Shown here: piece by piece, positions 63,280 through 64,000 of the stretch
How positions within the stretch are numbered: the first letter of the stretch is position 1
Layout: each line of letters begins with the position of its first letter
DNA from: Promethearchaeota archaeon
GTDB lineage: Archaea; Asgardarchaeota; Lokiarchaeia; Sigyniarchaeales; SOKP01
DNA length: 64,000 bases
Assembly: GCA_029838195.1 (NCBI GenBank)
Contig: JALGVJ010000006.1
Coordinates: 1 to 64,000, forward strand
Direction: 5' to 3'
Made by a program: the position numbers and the translations under genes
The notes under the pieces: model-generated
The model's database searches: none
Told to the model about the DNA's origin: nothing
The model's input: the letters and a program-made list of their open reading frames with translations, nothing else

Positions 63280-64000
63280 TTATTTTTTCATTGATTCGAT
63301 GAATTGAGCAACCCAATCCAGCTTATCCTTGGACGTTAAAAGCATTTCTTGAGGAAATTCAACGCTTCGTGAGTAAATATCCGATACAACCGGAAAATTA
63401 GCATCATTGCTTTTTGAACCGCCCCAGTTTGCGGAGCTATAGTCAATCCCCTTGCGCAAATCCACATTTTTGAAACAATCCAATCCATGGAGGGGGGGAT
63501 AGCAATCATCCGTGGGAATGCCATTATCATTTAATGTCTTGTAAAATTGCTCTTTAGTAATGTTGCCAAATTTTTCGGGTTCGAAAACAAAGGGATAAAC
63601 GTACCAGCCTAATTCGGTCGTTCCTGGTGTTGGTTTCATTGTCCGAATTCCATTAATAGCATTGAGTTTTTGAGAAAGATATCTGGCATTCTGATTTCTC
63701 AGCTCATGTTGTTGTGGGAATCTTTTTAATTGAACATTTAACACGGCCGCCTGATATTCGCTCATTCTAAAATTAGAACCGTATCTAAAATGTTTATAAA
63801 AATATTCATTCTTGTTTCTGCCACAGTCAGAAATGGAATAGATTAAATCAGCCAATTCATCATCGTTAGTTATTATAGCACCACCCTCTCCAGCAGTTAA
63901 TACTTTTGAAGCTTGGAAACTAAAAGTCCCAGCGTGGCCCCACGTGCCCGCCCTTTTTCCCTTATATCTTGAGCCGTGAGCATGAGAACAATCTTCTACG
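63280..64000 (-). CDS. DegT/DnrJ/EryC1-family aminotransferase, 5' end outside the window
   Basis: The frame is open from the window end to the stop at 63280; the TTG at 63855 is internal. EDCSHAHGSRYKGKRAG, then FSFQASKVLTAGEGG carries the PLP lysine, and NFRMSEYQAAVLNVQL and DDCYPPLHGLDCF follow. These are the family marks of sugar aminotransferases that make amino sugars for surface glycans. About 240 residues are visible, so roughly the first 170 are missing. Convergent with the membrane protein gene, 26 bases apart. Confidence 0.88.
   Translation of the reverse strand, partial: VEDCSHAHGSRYKGKRAGTWGHAGTFSFQASKVLTAGEGGAIITNDDELADLIYSISDCGRNKNEYFYKHFRYGSNFRMSEYQAAVLNVQLKRFPQQHELRNQNARYLSQKLNAINGIRTMKPTPGTTELGWYVYPFVFEPEKFGNITKEQFYKTLNDNGIPTDDCYPPLHGLDCFKNVDLRKGIDYSSANWGGSKSNDANFPVVSDIYSRSVEFPQEMLLTSKDKLDWVAQFIESMKK

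Noticed and set aside
63855-63857. Start of the aminotransferase at the TTG at 63855-63857
   Set aside because: The conserved PLP-lysine region lies upstream in the same open frame, so the gene begins beyond the window.
1-64000. tRNA, rRNA or CRISPR arrays
   Set aside because: I looked for T-loop and anticodon-arm patterns and for spaced repeats in the intergenic regions and found none; a covariance-model scan could still reveal a divergent or intron-bearing tRNA.

Overview
The window looks like a piece of an Asgard archaeon's chromosome. It is AT-rich. It carries archaeal information-processing genes: thermosome, Alba, archaeal ThrRS and AspRS, Pth2, TruD, eL38, eL40, CTP-dependent riboflavin kinase and archaeal FAD synthase. 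Mixed with these are eukaryote-like proteins: two Ras/Arf-type small GTPases with WDxGG motifs, a profilin, a longin-like protein, a BRO1-like helical protein and an HDAC-fold deacetylase. A Lokiarchaeia-like lineage fits this mix and the base composition, but I cannot fix the lineage from sequence alone. I saw no rRNA, tRNA, CRISPR array or intact insertion sequence.

Layout. 0.3-7.6 kb: a methyltransferase, a GT-C-like membrane protein, a frameshifted membrane gene, zinc-ribbon/winged-helix regulators, a PH-domain/HTH fusion with a second HTH gene, a sugar nucleotidyltransferase and a longin-like protein. 7.6-16 kb: a GHMP kinase, a CDP-alcohol phosphatidyltransferase, a tight leftward operon (translin, SepRS, ribL, ribK), then rightward ThrRS and a HAD phosphatase. 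16-21.5 kb: a small GTPase with no canonical start codon, an acyltransferase-like membrane protein, an ATP-grasp ligase and the BRO1-like protein. 22-26.7 kb: a decayed copy of an IscU/hydrolase pair just upstream of the intact pair, PRPP synthetase, a UPF0200 kinase, and Alba with a 56-residue zinc protein. 26.7-38 kb: VTT protein, cyclophilin-like protein, NTP transferase/MAP/AspRS, an orphan DNA methyltransferase, a TruD/Pth2/zinc-ribbon-KH operon, and divergent eL38 and eL40.

38-49.7 kb: thermosome, a TnpB remnant beside one of two imperfect direct repeats that flank a cysteine-rich iron-sulfur protein, a metallophosphoesterase, an amidohydrolase, a glutamine amidotransferase, a cyclase, an HDAC-fold protein and profilin. 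49.8-55 kb: a minimal FtsX/LolD-type ABC pair, an acyl-CoA ligase and a second small GTPase. 55-64 kb: what looks like a catabolic and redox island (fold-III PLP enzyme, glycosidase-like TIM barrel, FixX/FixC-like pair, Lin0512 protein, Gfo/Idh/MocA oxidoreductase), then a membrane protein behind a perfect 62-bp tandem duplication, and a DegT aminotransferase that runs off the window.

Strongest leads: (1) two well-conserved genes, a GTPase and a zinc-ribbon/KH protein, whose frames hold no ATG, GTG or TTG upstream of essential motifs; (2) the BRO1-like protein; (3) SepRS in an operon with translin and flavin-cofactor genes; (4) the IscU/hydrolase duplication relic; (5) the TnpB relic and direct repeats; (6) marked over-representation of the palindrome TCATGA; (7) the 62-bp tandem promoter-like repeat.
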